Shown: positions 19,097 to 28,254, counted from the stretch's first letter. The stretch: DNA of 64,000 nt from Lentilactobacillus buchneri (GCF_018314255.1 NZ_CP073066.1:62001-126000); one strand, 5' to 3'. Program-made: numbers and translations. Notes: a model not told the origin generated them from the letters alone.

Positions 19097-20788
19097 TTAC
19101 ATTGCGTCCGGTGCTTTGACGCCCAATAAGTTCAATGATTCTTTGAGAACAATTGAAACCGCCTTGACCAGTGACAAACGAGCTGCCAATTGATCGTCTT
19201 CCACCAAGATCTTTGAGTGCGCATAATACTTGTTAAAGGATTTAGCAAGTCTCAAGGCATACTTGGCAATTTCTGATGGCTCAAAGTCCTTGCAGGCACT
19301 CTTAACGACGTCTGGGAAGTCCTTCAAAGCGGTGACCGTTTCCCAAGCCGCTGGATCATCAAGCTGCTTGTTGGCACCGTGGAGATCAATGTCCCCGGCT
19401 TTTCTCAAAATACTTTCGGCACGGGCGTGTGAATATTGAACGTAAGGACCGGTTTCGCCTTCAAAGCGAAGTTGGTCTTCAAGCACAAAGTCAATGTTGT
19501 TAGTTCGCTCATTCTTCAAATCACCGAAGATAATTGCGCCAACCCCGACTTCTTTGGCAACTTCATCCTTGTTAGGCAAATCAGGGTTCTTCGCTTCGAT
19601 TTGCTTCTTGGCCAAGTCAATCGCATCATCCAGCACTTCATCCAACAAGATGATCCGGCCGGAACGAGTTGACAGTTTCTTACCATTAACCGTAATCAGA
19701 CCAAATGGAATATGATGCAGGTTTTCGGCAGATGGTAAGCCCATTTCAAGTAAAACGGCCTTCAACTGCTGGAAGTAATAAGTCTGTTCGGCACCCACAA
19801 CGTATAAGTTCATGGCTGGTTTGTAAGTTCGATCACGGTAAATGGCAGTGGCGATATCACGGGTAATATACAATGTGGCGCCATCACTCTTCAAGATAAG
19901 GGCTGGATTCAAATTATATTTATCGAGCTTAACGACTTGAGCACCCTGGGATTCTACGAGCAGACCCTTGTCTTTGAGAATTTGAATTCCTTCGTCCATC
20001 TTATCGTTATAGAAGGCTTCACCGTTGTAGGTATCAAAAGTCACGCCTAATTTTTCGTAGATCTTGTTAAATGATTCCAGGGAAACTTTACGGAACCACT
20101 TCCACAGAAAGACTTCTTCTTCATTGCCGTCTTCCAGCTTCTTGAAAGTTTCACGGGCTTCATCATCCAATTCAGGATGTTCTTTATCTTCCTTATGGAA
20201 CTTAACGTAATACTTCACCAGGTTGTTGATGGGATCTTTCTTGACGTCTTCTTCGTTACCCCACTTCTTGTAGGCAACGATCAGCTTACCAAATTGGGTT
20301 CCCCAGTCACCTAAATGGTTATCTTTGATTGGATGATAGCCGTTTTTAACCAATAACTTGGCAATTGAGTTCCCGATCACAGTTGAACGCAGGTGTCCCA
20401 TTGAAATTGGCTTGGCAATGTTAGGTGATGACATGTCGATTGGGACATTGCCACCCTTACCACTGTCGTTTTGACCATAGGCTGAGCCTTCTTCCAAAAC
20501 CTCATTCAAAATTTCATTACTGAAGTTTCCTTTATCCAAGAAGAAGTTCAGATAGGCGCCCTTTGCCTCAACCTTCTCATAAGAGGATTGATCGATTTTC
20601 TCAACCAATTCTTGCGCAATGGCGTTTGGTGCCTTATGGAAAACTTTAGCCAATGAGAATGCTGGAAATGCCAAATCACCCATTGCTAAGGTCTTAGGCT
20701 TTTCGAGCTTTTCATAAACCTCAGCTGACGACAATTCGTCATTTAAAACACTTAAAATTGAGTTCGTAACCTGTGCTTTGTAGTCCAT
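19097..20788 (-). CDS. argS: Arginine--tRNA ligase
   Basis: 563 residues, normal for ArgRS. Class I synthetase: the HIGH-type motif is PISMGHLRSTVIG near residue 130, preceded by MSSPNIAKP; the KMSKS-type loop is GKKLSTRSGRIILLD, as usual for ArgRS without the canonical Lys. The C-terminal anticodon-binding domain ends KESLNLLGVKAPDAM. The start at 20788 has GGAGGG 7 nt upstream; an upstream frame starting at 20803 would place the RBS inside the gene. It is regulated by the T-box leader that precedes it. Confidence 0.96.
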   Translation of the reverse strand: MDYKAQVTNSILSVLNDELSSAEVYEKLEKPKTLAMGDLAFPAFSLAKVFHKAPNAIAQELVEKIDQSSYEKVEAKGAYLNFFLDKGNFSNEILNEVLEEGSAYGQNDSGKGGNVPIDMSSPNIAKPISMGHLRSTVIGNSIAKLLVKNGYHPIKDNHLGDWGTQFGKLIVAYKKWGNEEDVKKDPINNLVKYYVKFHKEDKEHPELDDEARETFKKLEDGNEEEVFLWKWFRKVSLESFNKIYEKLGVTFDTYNGEAFYNDKMDEGIQILKDKGLLVESQGAQVVKLDKYNLNPALILKSDGATLYITRDIATAIYRDRTYKPAMNLYVVGAEQTYYFQQLKAVLLEMGLPSAENLHHIPFGLITVNGKKLSTRSGRIILLDEVLDDAIDLAKKQIEAKNPDLPNKDEVAKEVGVGAIIFGDLKNERTNNIDFVLEDQLRFEGETGPYVQYSHARAESILRKAGDIDLHGANKQLDDPAAWETVTALKDFPDVVKSACKDFEPSEIAKYALRLAKSFNKYYAHSKILVEDDQLAARLSLVKAVSIVLKESLNLLGVKAPDAM

Positions 20789-20814
20789 TAATGTTCCCTC
20801 CATCTATAAATATA

Positions 20815-21020
20815 CAAAAAAACTCTTACAAAAATAATTGTAAGAGACGAGTAAACCCGCGGTACCACTCTATTTGATAAAAATATCCGCTCAAAGTATT
20901 AAATTGATATTCTAAAAAGCGCGCTTCGCTGACTCAATTTTTCGGCTCCCACCATCCCGAAATCGCTGACAATTCAGTGACCAGCTACTGTTCTTTTATT
21001 GTTGAATATTTATAACGTTC
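20815..21020 (-). promoter_or_regulatory. T-box riboswitch leader of argS
   Basis: The minus strand carries the T-box core GAGTGGTACCGCGGGTTT at about 20868, followed by an intrinsic terminator CTCTTACAATTATTTTTGTAAGAGTTTTTTTG (20819-20851, described as two arms CTCTTACAA and TTGTAAGAG). Upstream, GGGATGGTGGGAGCC is the distal part of stem I, and AGTA before GCTG/CAGC fits the specifier-loop E motif. A CGC Arg codon in GAAGCGCGC is the candidate specifier. Uncharged tRNA-Arg would favour antitermination and argS expression. Only about 200 nt long, so a compact version. Confidence 0.88.
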
Positions 21021-21027
21021 AATGTGT

Positions 21028-21057
21028 ATAATAACTTGTTGACCCGGTATATGTCAA
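21028..21057 (-). promoter_or_regulatory. Promoter of the argS T-box transcript
   Basis: On the minus strand TTGACA (plus 21052-21057) and TATTAT (plus 21028-21033) are separated by 18 bp. This places the transcript start just ahead of the T-box stem I. Confidence 0.7.
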
Positions 21058-21097
21058 CATTTATCACCACACCGGAGTGCTGAGACAACCAACACTA

Positions 21098-21168
21098 AGC
21101 GGGTAACGGGAATCGGACCCGCGACGCAAGCTTGGGAAGCTTGTGTTTTACCACTAAACTATACCCGC
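21098..21168 (-). tRNA. tRNA-Gly (anticodon CCC)
   Basis: 71 nt cloverleaf: acceptor GCGGGTA/TACCCGC, D-arm GTTTAGTGGTAAAAC, anticodon stem CAAGC/GCTTG closing the loop TTCCCAA (anticodon CCC, reading GGG), and T-arm with loop TCCGATT. Discriminator U; CCA is not encoded. It lies upstream of the argS promoter on the same strand with no clear terminator between, so read-through into argS is possible. Confidence 0.93.
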
Positions 21169-21293
21169 ATAACAAAAACAATTATATCATTTTAAATTAT
21201 CTTTGTCATAAAGATTTGAAATCTCTAAAGAATTTTGGAAAAGATTGCTTTTTCGTCCCAAAATACAGATACTTAACTTAAGAGGTGATTTGA

Positions 21294-21632
21294 ATGTGGA
21301 TCATATTGAACTACAGCTGTTGGGCAATTCTATTCGTCAATTTTATCTGGGGATTGACCCGATCCATGAAAAAGCACGTCATCGATTCGATGATGATCGC
21401 CCGCGTCTTCTACTGGCTCATCATGATTAGCCAAGTCGTCATTTCACTTCGTTCATTTCACCGTCATCCACTGCTGGTTATCATTGGTGCAGTGGTGACG
21501 CTGGCAGTGATTGCATTAACCGAAACCGCTTATGGCCGAAAGCAAGACGTCAACTACAGCCCCAAACTGCTGTGGTTATTGATGCTCGCCACGCTAATCG
21601 CCGTATGCCTACAAACTTTGGTCAACTATTAA
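21294..21632 (+). CDS. YisL/UPF0344 (DUF1516) family membrane protein
   Basis: 112 residues with four hydrophobic segments (IILNYSCWAILFVNFIWGL, MMIARVFYWLIMISQVVISL, LLVIIGAVVTLAVIALT, LLWLLMLATLIAVCLQTLV). Length, topology and the VFYWLIMISQVVI stretch fit the DUF1516/YisL family, of unknown function. RBS GAGGTG is 6 nt from the ATG. It is a single gene converging on the racemase gene, 13 bp from its stop. Family call moderate, membrane location clear. Confidence 0.75.
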   Translation: MWIILNYSCWAILFVNFIWGLTRSMKKHVIDSMMIARVFYWLIMISQVVISLRSFHRHPLLVIIGAVVTLAVIALTETAYGRKQDVNYSPKLLWLLMLATLIAVCLQTLVNY

Positions 21633-21645
21633 GTTAGTTGGCTAT

Positions 21646-22356
21646 TTATTTTGCCCGATTTGCCTCGGCCAACTCAATACACTTATCAGCCAAAACCGTC
21701 TGGGCGTCAATCACTGGATAATCGTGATTACCCGCCCGCTGCTGGGCAACTGACAGTTCAGTACAGCCTAAAATAACGATGTCACATTTTAACGATTCAA
21801 CCATTTGAGAAAGAATCAGGTGATACAATCCCTCATCGACCTCGTTTTTGGCCTTGATATCATCATAGATTAAGGTCATCGTCTGATCAGCAATCTTGTC
21901 GGTTGGCTTAACTAATTCATAGCCGGCATTAATAATTTCATGATCATAAATTTGATCATGTAAGGTGCCTTCTGTGGCGATTAAACCGACCCGTTTGGCA
22001 TTCGGCGCGTAATCCTTAATGGCTGCAACGGTTTCCTTTGGCATATGCAAGATCGGCACATCCGTGAGTTTCTGGAGCTCATCATAGAAGTAATGAGCAG
22101 TATTGCAAGGAATCGCAAAAAAATCGGGATGTAGGGCACTCTGCTGCTTGACGTCTTCTGCCAGCGGAATCAATGGGTTGGGCTTTGAGTGATCCAAAAT
22201 GTAGTCTGTCCGATCGGGAACGGTCGAATGATTGACCAAAATATAGTTCAGATAGTCCTGATCCTTGGTTGCCTGAGTCCGCTCATTTAAAATATGAATG
22301 AAGGTTTCAGTTGCTTCGGTGCCCATACCACCAATAAGTGTAAAGAAATTTTTCAA
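21646..22356 (-). CDS. racD: Aspartate racemase (Asp/Glu racemase family)
   Basis: 236 residues. The two catalytic cysteines of the family are in AIPCNTAHYFYDEL near residue 82 and in VILGCTELSV near residue 195, with N-terminal GGMGTEATETF. It interconverts L- and D-Asp without cofactor. The start is TTG at 22356 behind AGGGA. It stands 13 bp downstream of the D-aspartate ligase gene, the arrangement described for Enterococcus faecium, so its product probably feeds D-Asp to the peptidoglycan cross-bridge. Substrate preference for Asp over Glu is inferred from this context. Confidence 0.9.
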   Translation of the reverse strand: MKNFFTLIGGMGTEATETFIHILNERTQATKDQDYLNYILVNHSTVPDRTDYILDHSKPNPLIPLAEDVKQQSALHPDFFAIPCNTAHYFYDELQKLTDVPILHMPKETVAAIKDYAPNAKRVGLIATEGTLHDQIYDHEIINAGYELVKPTDKIADQTMTLIYDDIKAKNEVDEGLYHLILSQMVESLKCDIVILGCTELSVAQQRAGNHDYPVIDAQTVLADKCIELAEANRAK

Positions 22357-22369
22357 CTAAATCAGTCCC

Positions 22370-23620
22370 TTATTTTTCGACAAAGTATGTCTTAAAGCTC
22401 TTGGCATAATTGTGCATCATCCACTTATATAATGCAAAACGTTTGATATTTTTGTCCTTGGCGTACCAGAAAGTGTCGCCATAACGGCCTTCGTTGATCA
22501 TTTCCATGGCTTGCTTTTTGGCAGCATTGTCTTTGGCGTACTTTTCAAAGATCTTTGGCGTGACACCAAGCCACAGGAAATATTGGCGTGGGTCCTTGTT
22601 GGCATACAAGGTCGACTGGTCCTTCAGTGAATCGAAGACGTAATCTTGAATCACCCAATCAGCTAAATGATGGCCGTTCAAGGTTACGAAGAAACTGCTC
22701 CGGCCAGTCCGCAAATTGATTTCAAACAATTTGTAAGAATTGTCTCGGTGGTCAAATTTCAAATCAAAATTGGCATAACCGTGGAAATTAATTTTTTCGA
22801 GGAACGCCTGAACTTTGTTGTAGATTTCCTGATTAAATTCAGGAATGATTGCGACATAATTCCCAATCGCTGCCGGCGCTGGATCTTCCAGTAGTGGATG
22901 ACCCAGACACATCAATTTAACTTGATGATTCTTATCGACATAGACGTTTAAAGTGCGCATATTACTGTCGTCACCAGGGATGAAGTCTTGGAGAATGAAG
23001 TCGGATGTATAACCGTTATCATAACTCTTGGCAACAATCTCCTGAAATTCTGCTTCACTCTTAATGATAAACGCCTTTTTGCGTCCTTCAAAGTGAATAT
23101 CAAGCCACTCAACACTATTGGCCGGCTTCAGCGCAACCGGATAGCCAAATGGCTGTTCAATCGGCTCGCCCGAAGCATACATGGCTTTGGAAATGATCTT
23201 CGTTTTCGGGTATGGCAGGTCGTATTGATCACACATCTTGTAGAAGTTTTCCTTGTCGTTGAGCTTCTTAAGTAAATCATAGTCAATGTATGGACAAATG
23301 AAGACATCTTCTAATTCTGCTTTATGTTTGGCAATGAGTTCCGCATAGCCATCCCCACAACCAATTAAAATCACCGGTTCTTGATGATTGGCATAACGTT
23401 TCTTAAGCTGCTTCATCGTATCAATCCAGACTGGATCCTCACTAAAACCGGGAATCAGTTCCAAATCAACAATTTTGGTGAAGCGCGTCGGTGCCAACTG
23501 GGTTTGGGCAAATGCTTTGACCGGCTTGCCATAAATTTCGTATAAACTTCTGGCCATCCCGTAGGCGTTAAAGTCACTGCCTAACAGAACGGGCGTAAAA
23601 TCAAGCTGCTTATTTTTCAT
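22370..23620 (-). CDS. asl: D-aspartate ligase (ATP-grasp), peptidoglycan cross-bridge
   Basis: 416 residues. The opening FTPVLLGSDFNAYGMARSLYEIYGK and QLAPTRFTKIVDLELIPGF matches the known D-Asp ligases (Aslfm of E. faecium, about 420 residues). ATP-grasp elements follow: PVALKPANSVEW, FILQDFIPGDDSNMRTLNVY, and the metal-binding FDLKFDHRDNSYKLFEINLRTGRSS. The enzyme links the beta-carboxyl of D-Asp to the epsilon-amino group of the stem-peptide Lys in the cytoplasm. RBS AAAGGA precedes the ATG. It begins 2 bp after murE and is followed by the racemase, supporting the assignment. Confidence 0.92.
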   Translation of the reverse strand: MKNKQLDFTPVLLGSDFNAYGMARSLYEIYGKPVKAFAQTQLAPTRFTKIVDLELIPGFSEDPVWIDTMKQLKKRYANHQEPVILIGCGDGYAELIAKHKAELEDVFICPYIDYDLLKKLNDKENFYKMCDQYDLPYPKTKIISKAMYASGEPIEQPFGYPVALKPANSVEWLDIHFEGRKKAFIIKSEAEFQEIVAKSYDNGYTSDFILQDFIPGDDSNMRTLNVYVDKNHQVKLMCLGHPLLEDPAPAAIGNYVAIIPEFNQEIYNKVQAFLEKINFHGYANFDLKFDHRDNSYKLFEINLRTGRSSFFVTLNGHHLADWVIQDYVFDSLKDQSTLYANKDPRQYFLWLGVTPKIFEKYAKDNAAKKQAMEMINEGRYGDTFWYAKDKNIKRFALYKWMMHNYAKSFKTYFVEK

Positions 23621-23622
23621 TA

Positions 23623-25158
23623 CTAGAGTCCTTTCACAAGATTTTTAACAATTGCCGCATCGCCTTCATACGGAACGTTTTTGCCATTAATCTTTTGATA
23701 TTGATCATGACCTTTACCGGCAACCACTACCAAGTCACCCTTCTGACTTTCGGAAACGGCCTTGGTAATGGCTTGCTTGCGGTCGGGGATGTAGGTTGTA
23801 GCCACTTTTGAGGTATCGATATGAGCAGCAATTTCTTTGGCGATTTGTTGCGGATCCTCGGTTGCCGGGTCATCGGTCGTTAAATAAGCCTGATCGGCAG
23901 CCTCGTTGATTGCTTTGCCAAGGCCCTCGCGACGATCAATTCCCTTATCACCCGTGCTGCCGGTGATAACCGTCACTTTACCGTTAGGAGCCTGTTTTTT
24001 CAAGAAATCGAGAACGGAATGTAAACTGCCATAGTTGTGGGCATAGTCAACGTAAACCGTTCCGTGATCATGGGTCTGATAAATTTCCATTCGCCCGGGA
24101 ACCGTGGTATTGGCCAGACCATAAGCGATCTCGGTCGGTTTGGCCCCCATCAAGGCGCTGGTAATCGCAGCGGCAACTGCATTGCCTTCGTTATAATCTC
24201 CAGGAATTCCAATCCGGTATACACCGTCAATGTTCAATTGCTTCGCCTTGGCGGTTCGGGCAGTCACTTGGATTTGATTTTCCGTCAGCGAATCCTTTAA
24301 CGATCGATACTCGACATCTACTGGAAATTCAGTTTCCTGATTCTGCCCAGCCCGTCCATAAATAAAGATATTTTCAGGTTGGGTGGTTGCTTTAGCCGCG
24401 TAAAAGATGTCGGTTAAATGTGTCCCGTCAGCGTTAAGCACACAAACGTCGGAATTAACCAACAACTGTTCTTTGCAGTGCAAATAGTCAGCAAAAGTTG
24501 GGTGCTCGTTGCGACCAATATGGTCAGGTGAAATGTTGAGAAAAACCCCAACATCGTAATGCAGACCATAAACCCGATTCTTCTTGTAGGCTTGAGATGA
24601 AACTTCCATCACTAAATGACTCATGCCATTATCAGCGGCTTTTCGCATCATGGTAAACAAATCCAACGATTCAGGAGTCGTTAAATTTGATTTAACAACA
24701 TCTTCGGGCTTTAATCCGACAACCGTATTGATGGTTGAGGATAAAGCAACCTTTCGCTGATAAGTTTGATCCAGAATTGCTTTGGTAAAGTAAGCAGATG
24801 TCGTTTTCCCCTTTGTCCCAGTGTAGGCAATCGTTGGCAATTGATCTTGTGGAAACCCAAAAAATGCCGCACTTACGAGCGACATTGCTTTTTGGATATT
24901 CTTAACAATAATGCCTGGAATGCCGGCATTTTGGTATGTCTTTTCGGACATGTACGCGGTGGCGCCATTCTGTCTGGCATCATCCAGATACGCAGATTTG
25001 AAGTTCCCCTTACAGAAGAACAAACAGTTGTCAGTGACCGATTTAGAGTTATATGAAATCTGGTCAAAGGGATGACTTGAGCTGCTCAATTGACTTTCAA
25101 GCAATAAATTATGTTCTTTGAGTAAAACTAAAACCTCAGCAACAGTAATTTGTGCCAA
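23623..25158 (-). CDS. murE: UDP-MurNAc-L-Ala-D-Glu--L-lysine ligase
   Basis: 511 residues from TTG at 25158, chosen because GGAAGG is 8 nt upstream; a GTG at 25167 overlaps that RBS. Mur ligase motifs: YTGTKGKTTSAYF near residue 115, VMEVSSQAYKKNRV, HIGRNEHPT and C-terminal VVVAGKGHDQYQ. The residues deciding the amino acid are DDPATEDP, i.e. DDPA rather than the DNPR of diaminopimelate enzymes, so L-Lys is the expected substrate. Position directly before the D-Asp ligase agrees with a Lys-D-Asp wall. Confidence 0.93.
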   Translation of the reverse strand: MAQITVAEVLVLLKEHNLLLESQLSSSSHPFDQISYNSKSVTDNCLFFCKGNFKSAYLDDARQNGATAYMSEKTYQNAGIPGIIVKNIQKAMSLVSAAFFGFPQDQLPTIAYTGTKGKTTSAYFTKAILDQTYQRKVALSSTINTVVGLKPEDVVKSNLTTPESLDLFTMMRKAADNGMSHLVMEVSSQAYKKNRVYGLHYDVGVFLNISPDHIGRNEHPTFADYLHCKEQLLVNSDVCVLNADGTHLTDIFYAAKATTQPENIFIYGRAGQNQETEFPVDVEYRSLKDSLTENQIQVTARTAKAKQLNIDGVYRIGIPGDYNEGNAVAAAITSALMGAKPTEIAYGLANTTVPGRMEIYQTHDHGTVYVDYAHNYGSLHSVLDFLKKQAPNGKVTVITGSTGDKGIDRREGLGKAINEAADQAYLTTDDPATEDPQQIAKEIAAHIDTSKVATTYIPDRKQAITKAVSESQKGDLVVVAGKGHDQYQKINGKNVPYEGDAAIVKNLVKGL

Positions 25159-25187
25159 TATGTGCACCTTCCATTCTTTGCATATTT

Positions 25188-27068
25188 CTAAATCTGGGTA
25201 CGATGAACCAAGCTGACCGTGTTCTCAGTTGTATCTTCTGGGAAGTAAACTTGATACCAGAGGATAAAGGTATAGATGGTGAAAATCTTCTGCATGTTGG
25301 ACTTACCTTCAGCATGCTCCTTCAACAGACGATCCAATTCGTTGGTATTGAAGAACTTTTTACCTGTATCAGAATGGAAAGCATTCACAATTCGTTCGTG
25401 ATACTTAGGATCATTAATCCAGCTGGCAATTGGAGATGGGAATCCGAGCTTCTCTTTAAGAGCAGTCTTCTTAGGCATTTCCCGTTCTGCTGAAGTTCTC
25501 AACGCAATTTTGGTCTCATCCGGTGTAATTCGTGTCTTGACTGGCATGGTTTCAGCAAATTTGGCAACTTCCTTATCAACGAATGGCACCCGAACTTCCA
25601 ATGAATTACACATACTCATCCGGTCTGCCTTGTGGAGAATGTCGAATGGCAGCCAAGTGTTAATATCAAAGTACTCCATTTGGGTCATTTCGTCTTTGCC
25701 CTTGACATCATCAAAGATGTGCTTGGTGTAGGCGCCTGAATCTGTGTTAATTGAAGGATCTTTTAACACGCGATTGCGGTCGTCGTAATTAAAGACGTAG
25801 TTCACACGATAGTACCGTTCACTCAACGGCTGGGCACCACGAACCAAGAAGCGTTTACCGTGGAAACGAGGCAGCCGTTTGGCAACTGCAGCCAGCCCCT
25901 TACGAACCGGCTTTGGCACATACTTCTGATAACGATCGAATGGGATAGCTTCCAGATAGGTGTTGTAGCCACCAAAGAATTCGTCGGCCCCTTCACCGGA
26001 CAAAGCAACCTTGACGTGCTTAGAAGTGTCCTTTGATAAATAATACAGCTGAATGGCCGCTGGATTAGAAAGCGGCTCATCCATGTAGTACATCATAGTT
26101 GGCAGGAAATTGAAGTAATCATCGCCATTCATGTAGATTGGCGTATTCTTTTGGTTAATGGTCTTGGCAAACTCAGTCGACCAAGCCAACTCACTATATT
26201 TGGAGTGGTGGAAACCAATCGAGAAGGACTGGATCGGCTTTAATTTGGCAGCTTCGTTTAATACGTAGCTTGAATCAATTCCACTGGACAGAAAACTACC
26301 AACTTCGACATCGGCAATCATGTGGGCCTTAACAGAATCATCAATCAACTTACCAATTTTGTCGGCGTCTCCTTCAATGGTTTGGCTATTGTCAATATGA
26401 TCGTAGTTGAATTTGTAGTAACGATGGGTTTCAGTTTTGCCGTTTTTATGAAGGAAATATTGGCCTGGCAAAAGTTTGTAGACGTGCTTGAACATGGTTT
26501 CTCTGGAAGGAATAAATTCAAAGCTCAAGTGAATTGGCAGTAAGCGCAAATTCAGTTCCTTTTTGAAGTTGGGATGCTCCAGAAATGCTTTGATTTCAGA
26601 TCCCCAAAGGAACGTATCACCATCATCGTAATAGTACAGTGGCTTAATTCCGAAGTGATCCCGGGCACCGAAGACCTCATTGTTCTTCTTATCATAAATC
26701 ACAAATGCAAACATGCCGCGAAGCTTGTCTAATAAGGCTGGGCCCCATTCTTCGTAGCCGTATACCAAAACTTCTGAATCAACATCAGTCTTGAAAACAT
26801 ATCCCAAATCGCGAAGTTCTTCACGAATTTCTTTATAATTGTAAATTTCACCATTAAAAGTCAGTACTTTAGTTTGGTCAGCGTTGAACATTGGCTGACG
26901 GCCATGTGCTAAATCAATGATTGAAAGTCGACGAAATCCCATTGAAACATTGTCGTCGGAGAAATAAGCTTCGTCATCGGGGCCACGATGCTTGATCCGA
27001 TCAGCCATGCTGTTAATGGTACCTTCTGGAACATCTTTTTGGTTAACGTAACCAACAAATCCGCACAT
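25188..27068 (-). CDS. asnB: Glutamine-dependent asparagine synthetase-like amidotransferase (candidate peptidoglycan D-Asp amidase, AsnH-type)
   Basis: 626 residues. Residue 2 is Cys (MCGFVGYVNQ), the nucleophile of class II glutaminase; RRLSIIDLAHGRQPM and FNGEIYNYKE complete the N-terminal domain. The synthetase domain has the PP-loop SFLSSGIDSSYV near residue 258 and SGEGADEFFGGYNTYLE. In lactococci the related AsnH converts the D-Asp cross-bridge to D-Asn; the gene here is first in a run with murE, D-Asp ligase and racemase, so the same role is likely, though ordinary Asn synthesis cannot be excluded. RBS AAAGGGG is present. Confidence 0.9.
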   Translation of the reverse strand: MCGFVGYVNQKDVPEGTINSMADRIKHRGPDDEAYFSDDNVSMGFRRLSIIDLAHGRQPMFNADQTKVLTFNGEIYNYKEIREELRDLGYVFKTDVDSEVLVYGYEEWGPALLDKLRGMFAFVIYDKKNNEVFGARDHFGIKPLYYYDDGDTFLWGSEIKAFLEHPNFKKELNLRLLPIHLSFEFIPSRETMFKHVYKLLPGQYFLHKNGKTETHRYYKFNYDHIDNSQTIEGDADKIGKLIDDSVKAHMIADVEVGSFLSSGIDSSYVLNEAAKLKPIQSFSIGFHHSKYSELAWSTEFAKTINQKNTPIYMNGDDYFNFLPTMMYYMDEPLSNPAAIQLYYLSKDTSKHVKVALSGEGADEFFGGYNTYLEAIPFDRYQKYVPKPVRKGLAAVAKRLPRFHGKRFLVRGAQPLSERYYRVNYVFNYDDRNRVLKDPSINTDSGAYTKHIFDDVKGKDEMTQMEYFDINTWLPFDILHKADRMSMCNSLEVRVPFVDKEVAKFAETMPVKTRITPDETKIALRTSAEREMPKKTALKEKLGFPSPIASWINDPKYHERIVNAFHSDTGKKFFNTNELDRLLKEHAEGKSNMQKIFTIYTFILWYQVYFPEDTTENTVSLVHRTQI

Positions 27069-27282
27069 ATTTTATACCCCTTTATCAAATCTTCTTGGTT
27101 AGTCTGAAATTAATAACGTTTTATATTTTATCAGATTACATAGATTGCTACCAGTAGTATAAACCTTTCTTAAAGAACGGCTTGCCTAAAGGAAATTAAA
27201 ACACTTTCGAATTTCATTTTACCATTCTTTTAAGTTATACTTTAGATAGAGTATCAAATTGTTTTTGAAGGGAGAGATACAA

Positions 27283-27516
27283 ATGGACGAGATCGTATTT
27301 TTCAACCCGGGAGATTCTATCGGCAACTTCCATGATCACAATGAAGCTGTCAAAACCGCTCAAATTTACAAGGAAAAAGAACACAACAAAAAGGTTTTAG
27401 TTGTTCATGGTGTCGACAACAAGAACTTCGATATTTTTATGGCCGACGACATCATTAGTCACGACAATGAAAGAAACGCGATTCAAAAGCCTTATAAGAT
27501 TTCTGATCGGATTTAG
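27283..27516 (+). CDS. Small hypothetical protein
   Basis: 77 residues from ATG 27283 with GGGAGAG 7 nt upstream; an upstream start at 27259 would include the RBS. Sequence MDEIVFFNPGDSIGNFHDHNEAVKTAQIYKEKEHNKKVLVVHGV... is soluble, acidic, with no membrane segment or motif that I recognise. It is followed by a strong terminator, so it is an independent unit divergent from asnB. Function unknown. Confidence 0.75.
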   Translation: MDEIVFFNPGDSIGNFHDHNEAVKTAQIYKEKEHNKKVLVVHGVDNKNFDIFMADDIISHDNERNAIQKPYKISDRI

Positions 27517-27536
27517 TAATTATGTAAATTTCATCA

Positions 27537-27581
27537 GAAAAAGGGATTCAAAATTGCTTCCAACAATTTTGAATCCCTTTT
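27537..27581. terminator. Bidirectional terminator
   Basis: AAAAGGGATTCAAAATTG and CAATTTTGAATCCCTTTT form an 18-bp stem around CTTCCAA with A/T runs at both sides. It serves the small plus-strand gene and the minus-strand stress-protein gene. Confidence 0.9.
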
Positions 27582-27602
27582 AGTTTATAGATAAATTTAT
27601 CT

Positions 27603-28043
27603 TTAGCCTTTAGTATTAACAACCAAAACTTTCGTTGTTGCGTTTCGAACAACAAAGGCCGTGGTAGAACCAATCAACAGTCGGTTAATCGCATCGACAC
27701 CTGACTTACCAATCACAATCAAATCTACATCGTGCTCATCCGGGTAAACGTGCGCGATAATGTTCTTTGGGTTGCCGATATCAATGGCTGTTTCATATTT
27801 AACACCTTGTGAATCAGCATACTTCTTGGCTTCGTCAATAATGTTCTCGGCGATCTTGTGCTGGTCGTCATACATGCTTGGCGGCATGCCGGCTGCCCCT
27901 GCACCATAGTAGAAGTTGGTGTTGTTAATAACCGTTACCAACTGGAGCTTTGAATCAAATTGTTTGGCCAACTTGCAAGCTTCTTCCAGTGCCTGTTGAG
28001 AATTTTTACTTCCATCAAGTGGTACCAAAATGTTGTCATACAT
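27603..28043 (-). CDS. Universal stress protein (UspA family)
   Basis: 146 residues from ATG 28043 (GAAGGGTG upstream; the frame can be extended three codons to a GTG within the RBS). UspA fold: N-terminal YDNILVPLDGSKNSQQALEEA and the C-terminal ATP-binding motif VIGKSGVDAINRLLIGSTTAFVVRNATTKVLVV, G-2x-G-9x-G-S/T type. Such proteins bind ATP and respond to stress; the target is unknown. A second UspA gene is at 48.4 kb. It is a single-gene unit ending at a strong terminator. Confidence 0.93.
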   Translation of the reverse strand: MYDNILVPLDGSKNSQQALEEACKLAKQFDSKLQLVTVINNTNFYYGAGAAGMPPSMYDDQHKIAENIIDEAKKYADSQGVKYETAIDIGNPKNIIAHVYPDEHDVDLIVIGKSGVDAINRLLIGSTTAFVVRNATTKVLVVNTKG

Positions 28044-28210
28044 AAATATCACCCTTCTTTCTTGTAAGCGGACACATTACTGTCTACACCACTATAATGC
28101 TACGTTTATATCCGAAAAGCAATTAATAAGTCTGAAGATATATTTTTAATCACAAGCAGGTACAATTTTCCGGTATGACCGCTTTCCAATTCAGTCAATG
28201 GACTAATTAA

Positions 28211-28219
28211 TGTTATAAT
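28211..28219 (+). promoter_or_regulatory. Extended -10 promoter of the S53 protease gene
   Basis: TGTTATAAT, extended -10 with perfect TATAAT at 28214-28219, about 35 bp before the start codon; the -35 region is poor. Confidence 0.55.
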
Positions 28220-28254
28220 TTAAATGTTATCAAATTATGGAGGAAGTGGTTTTC

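Noticed and set aside
21061..21097. Terminator between tRNA-Gly and the argS promoter
   Set aside because: No stem with a U-run could be formed on the minus strand; left unannotated.
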